Shown in pieces: positions 32,366-33,529 of a stretch of 33,529 nucleotides of DNA; position 1 is the first letter of the stretch, and each line of letters starts with the position of its first letter. The stretch is from an uncultured Prevotellaceae bacterium (GTDB taxonomy: Bacteria > Bacteroidota > Bacteroidia > Bacteroidales > Bacteroidaceae), in assembly GCA_900318915.1 (NCBI GenBank), contig ONMI01000017.1, positions 1 through 33,529 on the forward strand, read 5' to 3'. A program made the translations under genes and the position numbers. The notes beneath the pieces are model-generated. The model saw only the letters and a list, made by a program, of their open reading frames with translations. It did not search any database and had not been told where the DNA came from.

Positions 32366-33529
32366 ATGAAAAAGTCGGTCTTCAAATGGTTACTACTCGT
32401 GGTTGTAGTGGGATGCTCTTTCCAATTGGCCAAAACGCAAATATCAAACCGAAAAACCATGAAAAAACAAAACGTAGAACAGAAGGATACAGTCGTAAGA
32501 CCTGCCACGCAGGCCGGACGGTTCTATGAAAGCGACCCACGGCGGCTGGCCGGCGAGGTGGACGATTTCCTGCAGCGGCATGCAGCCCCGCAGGATACAC
32601 GTAGGGTGGCGGCCGTCATCGTGCCACACGCAGGCTACTATTTCTCCGGCAATGTGGCGGCGGCGGCCTATAAGGCGGTCAATGACGGCCGGCCCTATAA
32701 GCGTATTTTCCTCATCGGACCGTCTCACTATGAATGGGTCGACGGGGCTTCGGTCAACTTCTCGGCCGATTATTATGCCACTCCTCTGGGATGGGTGCCG
32801 GTCGACGGTGAGGCGGGGGCCAAGTTGGTGGCTGCCGACAGCGTTTTCCAATACCTCCCGGCAGCCCACGACCGCGAGCATTGCCTCGAGGTGCAGCTGC
32901 CGTTCCTGCAGCGCTCGTTCAAGGAGGTGCCGCCTATCGTGCCCATCATCGTGGGCACCAACCGACTCGACAAATTGCAGAAGATAGCTCGTGCGCTGGC
33001 GATTTTTCTCACTATCCGTCCTATGAGGATGCTTACAAGGTGGATGAGCGTACGAAAAAAGCGGTGCTGAGCGTAGATGTCGACAAGTTTATCGATACAC
33101 TTCACGACAATGCCCAGTTGGATATGCCGGGACTCTCCACCAGCGCCTGTGGCGCGGCGCCCATAGCGGTGCTGCTGTCCATGCTTGGTGCTGGCGACGA
33201 AATAGTACACTTGCTCTACCAGAATTCGGGCGATATCGATCAGCATGACCACGGCCGTGTGGTGGGATATCATGCGTTCGTGGTTTACAGAAACTCCACG
33301 GCTGACGCTGCCGATGCAGGACAGACCGACGGCTTTGTGCTCTCAGAGGCTGACAAGGCGGCCCTCAAGATTATCGCCCGCAACAGTATATCGGCAACAC
33401 TGGGGGGCGGTAAGCAACCCATGCCTGAAATGTCGGCCACGCTGCACCGTAAGTGCGGGGCGTTTGTGTCGCTCCACAAGCGGGGACGCCTCAGAGGCTG
33501 CATAGGTCATTTCGGCGAGGATACTCCGC
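32366..33529 (+). pseudogene. amrB: AmmeMemoRadiSam B-A fusion lipoprotein gene, frameshifted and partial
   Basis: The first frame starts at ATG 32366 (or 32354) with a lipoprotein signal ending VVVVGC, then a MEMO1-like AmrB domain: VPHAGYYFSG, IGPSHYEW, EHCLEVQLPFLQ and VPIIVGTNRLDKLQKIARAL. At about 32999 homology jumps by two bases to another frame, which continues DFSHYPSYEDAYKVDERT, STSACGAAPIAVLL, GYHAFVVYRN and then an AMMECR1 (AmrA) domain with GAFVSLHKRGRLRGCIGHF up to the window edge. The original frame instead hits a stop at 33070. Between RAL and DFSHY about a dozen residues usual in the family, including the SS before DFSHY, are missing, so a small out-of-frame deletion is likelier than a single-base slip. 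All MEMO active-site residues seen elsewhere are present. A sequencing or assembly error is possible. Confidence 0.85.

Overview
The window looks like chromosomal DNA of a Bacteroidales bacterium, possibly Prevotellaceae; genus cannot be fixed from sequence alone. The signs are the class III fructose-bisphosphatase, a DPP III with an HECLGH motif, a reverse-type rubrerythrin, lipoproteins with a short lipobox, and the Bacteroidetes -7 promoter box TAnnTTTG ahead of almost every transcription unit. Genes are moderately GC-rich and spacers AT-rich. I see no rRNA, tRNA, insertion sequence, phage or CRISPR.

Left part (1-13.5 kb, all minus strand): the 5' half of a secreted M6-type metallopeptidase, then a run of ten closely spaced genes read right to left: hisH-hisA-hisF-hisIE (late histidine biosynthesis), ftsE, lysC-lysA (aspartate kinase and diaminopimelate decarboxylase), a membrane GT2 glycosyltransferase, a GT4-like hybrid protein, and fbp. 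Gaps are 67 bp or less and several junctions are ATGA overlaps. recQ lies upstream of hisH. Two arrays of a strictly 11-bp-phased, strand-asymmetric repeat lie at the 3' ends of fbp and of recQ. The second runs into the recQ coding sequence and supplies its stop codon.

Middle (13.6-25.2 kb): divergent from recQ is a plus-strand unit of a sensor-less AraC-type HTH gene, a cytosolic DPP III (M49) peptidase and an AlkD-like HEAT-repeat protein, closed by a terminator. Next is a coupled unit Fur-family regulator-purA-hisS-SGNH esterase, the esterase ending in a stub of pectin methylesterase. A reverse rubrerythrin has its own promoter and terminator. A YD-repeat-like lipoprotein and a HI0933/BaiN-type flavoprotein (both minus) follow, then a large PagL/acyloxyacyl-hydrolase-like outer membrane protein (plus).

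Right part (25.2-33.5 kb): a 1365-residue SNF2 helicase (minus) meets the outer membrane protein tail to tail with 3 bp between stops. Divergent from it is a Gfo/Idh/MocA oxidoreductase with a strong terminator, then a secreted His/Gly-rich protein, a spacer with nested inverted repeats and a two-flavour 9-bp tandem repeat, a precorrin-2 C20-methyltransferase (cbiL/cobI), and a lipoprotein-type AmmeMemoRadiSam B-A fusion gene that carries a frameshift or small deletion and runs off the window.

Most genes are ordinary housekeeping. The least explained structures are the phased 11-bp repeat family, the 9-bp repeat, the truncated esterase fusion, the GT4 hybrid and the broken AmmeMemoRadiSam gene. 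Several start sites are moved downstream from the longest possible frame, because the upstream TTG lies inside a -7 promoter box or a good ATG follows.
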